From: Candidatus Equimonas faecalis
GTDB taxonomy: Bacteria > Bacteroidota > Bacteroidia > Bacteroidales > Bacteroidaceae
Direction of reading: 5' to 3'
Length of the DNA: 64,000 nucleotides
NCBI GenBank assembly: GCA_018066245.1
Contig: JAGHRT010000003.1
Location: 1-64,000 of the forward strand
Each line of letters opens with the position of its first letter. The first letter of the stretch is position 1. Below the pieces are notes generated by a model, which was given only the letters and a program-made list of their open reading frames with translations, was not told where the DNA came from and searched no databases. Positions 1 through 7,227 of this stretch are shown here, piece after piece. The position numbers and the translations under genes are program-made.

Positions 1-221
1 TTCCAAACTGACATGGTTCCTGCGGCCTCGATAATTTCGGGATTGAGACCGAAGTGACTCTAATTGTTCTTTGATGCCTAACATCTTTAATAGTTGTTTT
101 ATATTCAACTATTTTCAGGGCAAGACAGACTTTTGATGATGACAGTTGTAGTTATTTTAAGAGGTTTCTTGCATGTGAATTTGCCATCGGGATCAGTATA
201 AGATGTTTGAGTAATTTTACC
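1..221. other. Window edge, no complete gene
   Basis: No complete gene is visible here. On the minus strand an open frame starts at an ATG at 84-82 and runs off the window (28 codons, Arg-rich, not recognised). Between 220 and 112 the minus strand can be read in a frame different from the upstream gene as TYTDPDGKFTC-like protein ending in a stop. It could be a leftover 3' end of the neighbouring secreted protein, but this is only a possibility. Confidence 0.3.
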
Positions 222-908
222 CTAAGTTATCTGTTTCTTTATTACTTTTGAAATCTTATCAGCAATAGTAGAGGCCAAGGACGATCTATCTCTATACCCA
301 TTATGAAATAAAGCGCTAACTACTTGTGCTTCATGATCTATAATTGTTTCAACTGTAAAAAAACAATCTTCGTTAAAACACCGATTATTGACAAAAATAC
401 TGTCGGCCATATACTGAATATAGGAATCGCCTGAAATATTCTCTGGTGTCTTAATTACTTTGATATATTTGGCATATGATTCGTCATAATTCTCCAAATC
501 AGTAATTTCTCTATCATATTCTACACTATATACTTCTTTGAATGTAGTGAGTATTCCTTGACTTACGGCTTCTCTGTTTACAAATAAATTCAAGTAATCG
601 TAATATCCTTTATTTTTTCGTGTAAGCTTAGTGTGGTATGCCCCATTGAGCAACGTACCGCTACTTTCCACAGTAAAACCTGCATTTTTGGCGATGTTCA
701 AGAATAGCTTTTGCTGTTCTTTGTTTTCAAAAATGTATTTGAAACGATTTTGGGGAGAATCTACAATATAATTGTCATAGTTGTCATTAACCCAATTTAG
801 GAATACTTCTACAGTTGTCAGCTTCCCATCATTATAATCCTCCATCGTCTTTTGAGCTAAAAGATGACTTGATAAAAAGAGGCATACAAAAAGACAAATA
901 TATTTCAT
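222..908 (-). CDS. Secreted protein of unknown function
   Basis: The protein has 228 residues when started at the internal Met at 908, which gives MKYICLFVCLFLSS followed by HLLAQK, a normal signal peptide with an A-Q cleavage site. The longer frame, from 980, would place about 24 unlikely residues before the signal peptide and overlap the upstream gene. The mature part is mixed alpha/beta with many Asp, Glu, Asn and Tyr residues. I do not recognise the family. It is the last gene of the minus-strand island 1 train, 31 bp after the caspase-like gene, and may be an independent neighbour rather than a defence component. Confidence 0.6.
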   Translation of the reverse strand: MKYICLFVCLFLSSHLLAQKTMEDYNDGKLTTVEVFLNWVNDNYDNYIVDSPQNRFKYIFENKEQQKLFLNIAKNAGFTVESSGTLLNGAYHTKLTRKNKGYYDYLNLFVNREAVSQGILTTFKEVYSVEYDREITDLENYDESYAKYIKVIKTPENISGDSYIQYMADSIFVNNRCFNEDCFFTVETIIDHEAQVVSALFHNGYRDRSSLASTIADKISKVIKKQIT

Positions 909-939
909 AGTCTTATAATTTTTATTTTTAGCTATATAC

Positions 940-1533
940 TTAACAGGCATGAAAATGAAGGGCATCCAAAAGCGATTCATACCTTAGGTTGAACTCACTT
1001 TCTTTATCTGTATATCTTTCAATATCAATATCTTCCTGAGACAGTAAGTCATTCATAATAGCAATGTCTGCAATGCTTGAATCCATAGCATCTACTGAAA
1101 CTTGATAACCACTAACCATTAAAGCCTGACAGTCTTTTTTGAAATGTTTAGAGTCGATTTTGTTTGACATTGTTCTACAGGAGCCGAAATGTAATATCTT
1201 ATCCTCAAAGAATCCCTTTGCCCATTTAGATATGGTTGTTAGAGGGATTGTTTGTCCTTCTATCCATAAGGATTTCTTTTCCCCATGACAAGCAAAATAG
1301 ATAATGTCAAATTTTTCAAATTCTTCTTCCTCATGAGTACGGAAATAATCGAGGTAATATTTAAGATCGGACTTTGTCCTGATTTTTCTATATATTACCT
1401 CACAATCATAAGTCTCCTTCAACCAATTCAGCATAGGTAAGGTATTAAGGCTAAAACGATTGTTGGGATTTCTTTCGCTATATTCCCATTCTGCTTCTAA
1501 ACAGATGATATTATGCGTTGTATGTTGCTTCAT
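940..1533 (-). CDS. Small caspase/CHAT-like protein (DUF6642-like)
   Basis: The protein has 197 residues from the Met at 1533, 11 bp after the stop of the deiminase-like gene; the longer frame would overlap that gene. An alpha/beta core carries FACHG with His83 and, about 35 residues later, HFGSC with Cys119. This is the spacing and strand context of the His-Cys dyad of clan CD (caspase, CHAT) peptidases. The N-terminus (NIICLEAEW) resembles the family I know as DUF6642; that assignment is from memory. Domain-only caspase-like proteins in defence operons usually act as effectors, so a role with the upstream deiminase-like and AbiH proteins is plausible but inferred. Confidence 0.6.
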   Translation of the reverse strand: MKQHTTHNIICLEAEWEYSERNPNNRFSLNTLPMLNWLKETYDCEVIYRKIRTKSDLKYYLDYFRTHEEEEFEKFDIIYFACHGEKKSLWIEGQTIPLTTISKWAKGFFEDKILHFGSCRTMSNKIDSKHFKKDCQALMVSGYQVSVDAMDSSIADIAIMNDLLSQEDIDIERYTDKESEFNLRYESLLDALHFHAC

Positions 1534-1544
1534 AAGTAGTGGTA

Positions 1545-2363
1545 TTATTTCAAGATATTCCACGAACAACAATGTAGCCCTCCTTCTTGTTTGAGAGCTT
1601 CAAGTGCGTATATTGGAATTATGTTCTCCTTCGGATATTCAGGGAAACGAAGTTCAAATTGACGTCGAACAGTCGTATCTTCTATGCAATCAGCATTCTT
1701 TGAAAGTGCAGGCATGAATATGTAATCCTTTGTTCGAATGTAATTTATGTATGCCCACTGGAATCTCTCACGACATTTTGCGCCACCAGAAGGCATCCAG
1801 AAGTTGTGCATTTTATTGAAATGAGCTTTCAAAACAGACTGGCACAGTTTCATGTATTTGGGATCAGGATATTTTGTAAAAAGAAGCTCACCATTAGACA
1901 GGTATCTTACAACTCCGTCAGAATGTCCATACATTCCTTCTTCATCATCCCAAGGTATGAGGAAAACTTCGCAACCGAACAGACGAGTTAATTCTGCAAG
2001 AAGTTTGCTTGCAGAATAGTGAGGATTAGCCTGAATTACTTTGTCAACCATGATAACAGCATTATCGCACTTGATTACGTTTCCGCCATCAACAATTATG
2101 TCTGTATCTATCACTTCGGCTTTATCACCTAAGATTTTGCGAGCAATATCAGCCGCATTTTCTGTTAGTAGATTTCTATACTTTGGATTTAGAAGATAGT
2201 CGGGGAGATATTTGAATGCCACGAACTTGTCTGGAGCAACCTGTATCGGCATATAATCACGCGCCCACATATCTTTTGCACCTTGGAAAAACTCTATCGG
2301 ATATCCTTTTTCTTTCAAGGTTGATATAGAACGATACAAATCTGGACACACTTGTTCTAGCAT
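1545..2363 (-). CDS. Agmatine/peptidylarginine deiminase-family protein
   Basis: The 272-residue protein carries the guanidine-modifying fold signatures of the PAD_porph/agmatine deiminase family. These are DMWARD at 31-36 (substrate-binding and catalytic Asp), VDGGN at 91-95, GHSDG at 146-150 (catalytic His147 and Asp149) and GGLHC near the C-terminus with the nucleophile Cys265. Family members hydrolyse agmatine or peptidyl-arginine to citrulline-type products plus ammonia. It is about 60-80 residues shorter than metabolic agmatine deiminases, mostly at the N-terminus. No putrescine-pathway gene (such as N-carbamoylputrescine amidase) is nearby. Its setting between AbiH and a caspase-like gene suggests a defence or signalling use rather than polyamine synthesis. 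Confidence 0.78.
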   Translation of the reverse strand: MLEQVCPDLYRSISTLKEKGYPIEFFQGAKDMWARDYMPIQVAPDKFVAFKYLPDYLLNPKYRNLLTENAADIARKILGDKAEVIDTDIIVDGGNVIKCDNAVIMVDKVIQANPHYSASKLLAELTRLFGCEVFLIPWDDEEGMYGHSDGVVRYLSNGELLFTKYPDPKYMKLCQSVLKAHFNKMHNFWMPSGGAKCRERFQWAYINYIRTKDYIFMPALSKNADCIEDTTVRRQFELRFPEYPKENIIPIYALEALKQEGGLHCCSWNILK

Positions 2364-2430
2364 GTCAGAAAAGTAAATTATATTTGTAAGCTAGTCTGTA
2401 ATCATGATTATTCTGTTTTAATTGATTATC

Positions 2431-3567
2431 TTACATTGTTTTACATTGCTCTTTATTCACAACCCTGTCCCTAAACAACCGCATGTTGGTGAAGTTACGT
2501 GAGATATTCTGCACGAGTTCCAAATAATTGTCAGAGCCATCATTCCACTTGTGATAGAACGGCTTTATTGAAACGCAGTTTTCATGTTCAAAGACGGTGT
2601 TGAGCAATGTTCTGTCGGAATTGCCGCAGGAGTGTCCCATGATCAACACTTGGAATGGGGCTGACATCAGGAACTCCAGCATATCGTGGTAATGTCTTGT
2701 TTCAAGATACTTCACCGACTTGACATTCTTCAACAATTCATTGTCGTTCCTATCAAGAATGTCCTGATAATGCCTGTCAAGTTCATCACCATAGCCAAAG
2801 ATGATATTCTTTGGGTGTTCCAACTCGCCATGAATGTAGTTATGTACAAGATTGAAATTATTGTAATTCTTGGCGGTTGCTGTGTAATTGAAGCTCAGTA
2901 GCATGATACGCTCAGGCCTCAGTTTCTTTTGCTCCTCAAAGTTGTATTGAACATCTTCAAGGTTTATACTTTCAATCCCTATATTTTCCAATGCTTTCTT
3001 TTTCCCTTCTGTTGAGAAATCCGCTGGGTCAAAGAACTCTATCATGCCGTCATGAAGTTCTTTGATGTACTGGTTTGTCCCGATGGAACGAAGGTATTCT
3101 ATAAGTTTTTCCTGCAAGAAAGCCAGTTGTTCGTCCAGTTCCGTAACAGTATAACCACAATCAGCGTTTTCGGAACACTCTTTCAAAAGCTGATAGTAGT
3201 CGTTCTCAATGTCAACCCATCCTCTCGTTTCGATTGATTGCAGGATTGTCTCGAAGAATCTGGAACACGTTACAGAAAAGTCATCGGTATTATCCTTGAT
3301 GCCGCCAATAATATCTGCTGGTGGGAACTTCCATTCTCTGGTGAATAAATCTCTGAAGGAATGCGAGTAGAAGAAATTGAACCAGTTAGCGCATTCTGTT
3401 GTATTCTTAATCTCCAACTTGCATAAGCAATCTTCTGAAACAGCAGAGTCCTCTGTCAACATGGCATTCAATCTCCGTTCCCAATACCAGTTAATGAAAT
3501 CCATATAACTGGTTTTGAGACCATGAGCCATGTCAAAACCGTTTCCTATGATGACAAGTCTGTTCAT
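2431..3567 (-). CDS. AbiH-family abortive infection protein
   Basis: The 378-residue protein begins LVIIGNGFDMAHGL-KTSY, the hallmark N-terminal motif of the AbiH family (bacteriophage abortive infection), and has the family's C-terminal LIMGHSCGNSD segment, which is Rossmann-like. The length is normal. AbiH proteins reduce phage yield by an unknown mechanism. The gene is 15 bp downstream of the small membrane-anchored protein and 67 bp upstream of the deiminase-like gene, in the same minus-strand train as the type I restriction system. The start MNRLVII is the only sensible one because the motif is N-terminal. Confidence 0.88.
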   Translation of the reverse strand: MNRLVIIGNGFDMAHGLKTSYMDFINWYWERRLNAMLTEDSAVSEDCLCKLEIKNTTECANWFNFFYSHSFRDLFTREWKFPPADIIGGIKDNTDDFSVTCSRFFETILQSIETRGWVDIENDYYQLLKECSENADCGYTVTELDEQLAFLQEKLIEYLRSIGTNQYIKELHDGMIEFFDPADFSTEGKKKALENIGIESINLEDVQYNFEEQKKLRPERIMLLSFNYTATAKNYNNFNLVHNYIHGELEHPKNIIFGYGDELDRHYQDILDRNDNELLKNVKSVKYLETRHYHDMLEFLMSAPFQVLIMGHSCGNSDRTLLNTVFEHENCVSIKPFYHKWNDGSDNYLELVQNISRNFTNMRLFRDRVVNKEQCKTM

Positions 3568-3582
3568 TCTTCATTATCGCTA

Positions 3583-4032
3583 TTAAGATAATTGGATATT
3601 GAGAATTGTTTCTCGATTTTTACTGAAGTCATCGTCCCATACAATTTTCAACTTTATATGCTCCGTATGTCCACAACATAATGCAATCCTGTCTTCTACA
3701 CTGTTTGTTGCATTGATTAAATCGTATGGTCCCCATTTCCCATGAAAGAATATTAGCCCTTCCAACTTGTCTTGGTCGATTATCTCAACCCGCACATTTG
3801 ATGCGTCAGAAGGTCCAGCATTGATAATCTTAACAATAGAATTTGATTTGCTTCTATAAGCATTACACTTAATATTAGCCTGTTTCTTCTTGTCTTGTTC
3901 CTCTTTTAGTTGCTTAATCTGCAAGTTTTTGAGCTTTCTGTCGTGTGCAACATACATAAAAACTGCACATAAGAAACCTATTACAGGAACGATATATTGC
4001 CAGTTTGTTTTTATAAACTCTATCCAGTTCAT
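3583..4032 (-). CDS. Membrane-anchored small protein, unknown function
   Basis: The 149-residue protein has one N-terminal transmembrane helix at about residues 10-30 (YIVPVIGFLCAVFMYVA). A charged, probably coiled linker (KLKNLQIKQLKEEQDKKKQ) follows, and then a C-terminal beta-rich domain of about 90 residues (IVKIINAGPSDASNVRVEI), which looks like an Ig-like or immunoglobulin-type sandwich. The start abuts the stop of the zinc-ribbon gene, so the two are co-translated. I do not know the family. A bitopic inner-membrane sensor or anchor is one reading. Confidence 0.55.
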   Translation of the reverse strand: MNWIEFIKTNWQYIVPVIGFLCAVFMYVAHDRKLKNLQIKQLKEEQDKKKQANIKCNAYRSKSNSIVKIINAGPSDASNVRVEIIDQDKLEGLIFFHGKWGPYDLINATNSVEDRIALCCGHTEHIKLKIVWDDDFSKNRETILNIQLS

Positions 4033-4302
4033 TTACTTGATTTTAACAAATTTGTTACCCTTGAAAGCCTTCTTTAGCTGGTCTTTGATGTAAGAAGCAG
4101 CATCTTTCTGCATTTCTTCCTTGACCTCATCAAAGGCTTCTTGGTTGAGTCCTTTCAGTTCTTCAATACCACCAAAGTATTCTCTGTTACAGAATGTACA
4201 TTTGATATATGATTTGTCATCATTGAACTCAAATTGATCTTCGCAGCCACATGTGGCGCAGCGAAGACGTATCTCATAATTGTCTTTTAGTTTATTAGTC
4301 AT
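4033..4302 (-). CDS. Small zinc-ribbon protein (ECs_2282-like)
   Basis: The 89-residue protein has two CxxC knuckles, CATCGC near residue 15 and CTFCNREY near residue 36, forming a zinc ribbon. An amphipathic Lys/Glu-rich helical tail follows. It resembles the short putative zinc-binding family known as ECs_2282, found in phage and defence contexts (recalled, not searched). It sits directly between HsdS (3 bp away) and the membrane protein, with no intergenic space, so it is part of the same operon. Function unknown; nucleic-acid or protein binding is likely. Confidence 0.6.
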   Translation of the reverse strand: MTNKLKDNYEIRLRCATCGCEDQFEFNDDKSYIKCTFCNREYFGGIEELKGLNQEAFDEVKEEMQKDAASYIKDQLKKAFKGNKFVKIK

Positions 4303-4305
4303 ATT

Positions 4306-6084
4306 CTAAACATTTGGTGCAAAGCCGTTCTCACGCATCCACTGGATAGCGTTTAACCAACGATCTTGTGATATACGCTTCTTTGATTCATGCCAGTTGT
4401 TCAGCACTTCGTTCACGATGTCGGCATCAGTGAAAGGCTTGTTGCTATGTAGCAAATCTTCCCATGCGCTATAGAGTGTTGCTACAATTTCACAACGCTC
4501 TGTGTTTTGCGTCTTGAACGTATCAATTATTTTTTCGAATGTGGGCAAAACGGCAGAAAAGTATTTGTCAAAATACGTTTTATGCTTGCCACGGTTCTGC
4601 ATTGGCACATATCTATTCCCTTTCTCCGTCCGCTTCACCTCAAACCACTTATGCTTTTTCAGCTGACTATCAATGGAGCGTAGGGCGCGGTTGTCATAAG
4701 GACCTGCCGCATCTCTGTGATAGTGTGAGCCGATGTCTATATGACAAAGACGTTCTGTAAGGAACAGCATTTTCTCCATCTTCACATGACCGAAAGTCGG
4801 TTCTTCGTACAGTCTTTCTGCAATCTCAGCCGCCAAAACGCTCCTTCGGAAATGAACATTTGCAGATGTGGCATTCATTTTGGCTACAGTGTTTACCAGC
4901 CTTATTTTACCAGTTAGCAACTGCTGCATCATGCCTTGCTTTATCTGCTCGAACTTCGCTTTCTTGGCTTCGAGCGCAGAGATTTCGTTGTCCATCGAGG
5001 TGAGGACGGAAGCAATGGCAGATTGCTCAGACAAAAGAGGTGTTGACAACACTATATCTTCAATATTTTTTCTATCAAGTCTTGGTACACTTGCCGTTCT
5101 TACATGTCTTTTAATTTCATTCTGACGAAGCAACAAAATATAGTAAAGAAAGACTAAGTTTAATTCTTCACAATTATCAAAATAGGCACAATCATCTGCA
5201 GCCCAATAATTATTTTTACTAAAGCCAACCAAACCAGCTGACCCTCCAACTATAACAAATGGGGTGTTTGCTGCAACATTATACTTATTAAAATAGCCTA
5301 AAGGGTAGTTCGTATTTTGAAATACAGGATATTGACCTTCTGTTGTTAATGCTTCTCGCGTAACACGCACACCTCGTTTAACATCACAAATCTCTCCCAA
5401 CTTCTTTTCCACCCACGGCTCTGAGAATCCTTTCAGGCGTTTCTTACCTGTAAGGAGTTGCTGCATGGCACCTTGCTTAATGGCTCGCTTCTTCTCAATC
5501 AGCTTGCCCAACTCTGAGATAAGAGCATCGATGTTTGATAGTGCTGTGGCAATACGTGTCTGCTCGGATTTGTCCTTTGGATAGACCAATTGGAATTTCA
5601 CAAAATCCTTTTGATACAAATGATTTATTGTAGAACCTGCAGTAAGCTGGTCAATAAATGATTTGAACCATATAGACTTAAATATCCATGACAAATAGGC
5701 TTGATTTACTATATCTTCTTGTTTCGGTCTAACTACGAAAACACCGCTATTAAGCGTTCCTGGTCCAGGAATACTGTTAAGGAAGGACACTTTTCCAATT
5801 GTTCCATCTTTAGAAATAAGAACATCACCTACTTTAATTTGGATATTTGTATCTTGGTCATATCTCCATTTGCTAACATAGCAACATTTTTTCCAATCGA
5901 TATAACCATCTTTGAAATCCGTTCCTGTAATCAGAATGTAGTCACCCTGTGGCAAATATTCACCTGTGGTTAATCCTTGCCATCCGATTCTTGCTTTAAG
6001 GGTACATAATTTATCTATGTTGGTTGCCTCCCAATATACAGGAATCCTTCCAACCTCTGTATCTTTGAATTTCGTTTCAATCAT
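4306..6084 (-). CDS. hsdS: Type I restriction specificity subunit HsdS with extra C-terminal domain
   Basis: This subunit chooses the DNA target of the type I enzyme. Residues 1-185 and about 225-390 form two target-recognition domains. Each is followed by the usual helical spacer (KRAIKQGAMQQLLTGKKRL and the paired FEQIKQGMMQQLLTGKIRL). A normal HsdS ends near residue 400, but this one continues to 592. The extra domain of about 190 residues begins at MNATSANVHF and contains KMEKMLFLTERL and AAGPYDNRAL, recalling the Panacea/SocA-like (DUF4065) helical fold. Its start overlaps the stop of the DUF1016 nuclease gene as ATGA, so translation is coupled. Confidence 0.88.
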   Translation of the reverse strand: MIETKFKDTEVGRIPVYWEATNIDKLCTLKARIGWQGLTTGEYLPQGDYILITGTDFKDGYIDWKKCCYVSKWRYDQDTNIQIKVGDVLISKDGTIGKVSFLNSIPGPGTLNSGVFVVRPKQEDIVNQAYLSWIFKSIWFKSFIDQLTAGSTINHLYQKDFVKFQLVYPKDKSEQTRIATALSNIDALISELGKLIEKKRAIKQGAMQQLLTGKKRLKGFSEPWVEKKLGEICDVKRGVRVTREALTTEGQYPVFQNTNYPLGYFNKYNVAANTPFVIVGGSAGLVGFSKNNYWAADDCAYFDNCEELNLVFLYYILLLRQNEIKRHVRTASVPRLDRKNIEDIVLSTPLLSEQSAIASVLTSMDNEISALEAKKAKFEQIKQGMMQQLLTGKIRLVNTVAKMNATSANVHFRRSVLAAEIAERLYEEPTFGHVKMEKMLFLTERLCHIDIGSHYHRDAAGPYDNRALRSIDSQLKKHKWFEVKRTEKGNRYVPMQNRGKHKTYFDKYFSAVLPTFEKIIDTFKTQNTERCEIVATLYSAWEDLLHSNKPFTDADIVNEVLNNWHESKKRISQDRWLNAIQWMRENGFAPNV

Positions 6085-7214
6085 TTGCTAATCTCTTTTA
6101 ACAGAAAGTCTTGTAGTGTTTTCTTGTCAGGCAACGAAAGCATATAAGTGGACACAAACAGGTTGTTGTCCATGCCAGCCAAAGCATACTCCACCATCTT
6201 GTCGCCTTTGCGAGTGCAAAGCAGAATGCCTACAGGAGGATTGTCCCCTGGGTTCATCTCATTCTCCCTGAAATATGAGACGTAGGCATTGAGCTGGCTG
6301 AGGTCAGCATGGCGGAACTCGTCGTCTTTCAACTCAATGATTACATTGCAATGTAGGATACGATTGTAGAACACCAAGTCGGCAAAATAGTATTCATCGT
6401 CGATAATCATCCGTTTCTGCCGTGCCTCGAAGCAGAATCCCTTGCCCATTTCGAGCAGGAACTCTTGTAGATGCCCTATCAAAGCATTCTCCAAATCGCT
6501 TTCCGTAAAGGTTTCTGGACGCAAGCCAAGAAACTCAAACGAGAACGGATCCCTGATGGTTAATGCAGGCAAACTGTTTTTCTCCGTCCGGTCTATCAGC
6601 AGTTGGGGATTTTTGCTTACACCAGCACGGAAATAGAGATTTGTCGAAATCTGTCTGCGCAGCTCTTTCACGTTCCAGCAACAGCGGATGCACTCTGTCT
6701 CATAGAAGAAACGAGCCAATGGGTCATCGACGGTCAGAATCTCAACAATATGAGAAAAAGAGAGCATGGAAACAAGCTCTGTAGCTGGTGTGATGAATTT
6801 ATCCGACAGCGTCGGATTTTTTTCGGTAGATTTCTCCGATGCCGTCGGAGAAATTGCAGTCAGGTAGTCTTTTATTTGGGGATAGGTCAAATAGAACTTA
6901 CGGCTATTTGTGAGCAAAGTTTCATTGATTCCCCTTCTGTTCACACGCTCAGCCAAACGTTTCAACAGCCGGTCGCCATACTTGGCACGGTCATTGCCAT
7001 GCTGTTCATACTCCACAATATAAAAACCGATGACATAGTTTCTTATCGTGGCAAAACGGTTTATCGCCTTCACGGTTGCCGAATAGGCAGAATCGTGCAA
7101 CTGCAACACCAGTTCAGACAGGTGCTCGAATGAAAACGCCGTCTCATCTGCCCAATTTTCTGGCAAATTATATAGAACAGATATTTCTGTATGTTTTGCT
7201 TTTTTCTTGTCCAT
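6081..7214 (-). CDS. DUF1016 (YhcG-type) PD-(D/E)XK nuclease
   Basis: The 377-residue protein has a DUF1016 N-terminal helical domain (residues about 20-180) and a C-terminal nuclease domain. In the latter, ADLVFYNRILHCNVIIELKDDEF carries the D-(x)n-ExK active site, followed by QLNAYVSYF. YhcG-family proteins are common passengers in type I restriction loci; a direct part in cleavage has not been shown. Here the gene lies between hsdM (13 bp upstream) and hsdS (ATGA overlap). It could add a second nuclease activity or interact with HsdS. Confidence 0.85.
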   Translation of the reverse strand: MDKKKAKHTEISVLYNLPENWADETAFSFEHLSELVLQLHDSAYSATVKAINRFATIRNYVIGFYIVEYEQHGNDRAKYGDRLLKRLAERVNRRGINETLLTNSRKFYLTYPQIKDYLTAISPTASEKSTEKNPTLSDKFITPATELVSMLSFSHIVEILTVDDPLARFFYETECIRCCWNVKELRRQISTNLYFRAGVSKNPQLLIDRTEKNSLPALTIRDPFSFEFLGLRPETFTESDLENALIGHLQEFLLEMGKGFCFEARQKRMIIDDEYYFADLVFYNRILHCNVIIELKDDEFRHADLSQLNAYVSYFRENEMNPGDNPPVGILLCTRKGDKMVEYALAGMDNNLFVSTYMLSLPDKKTLQDFLLKEISK

Positions 7215-7227
7215 ATAAAAATATGAT

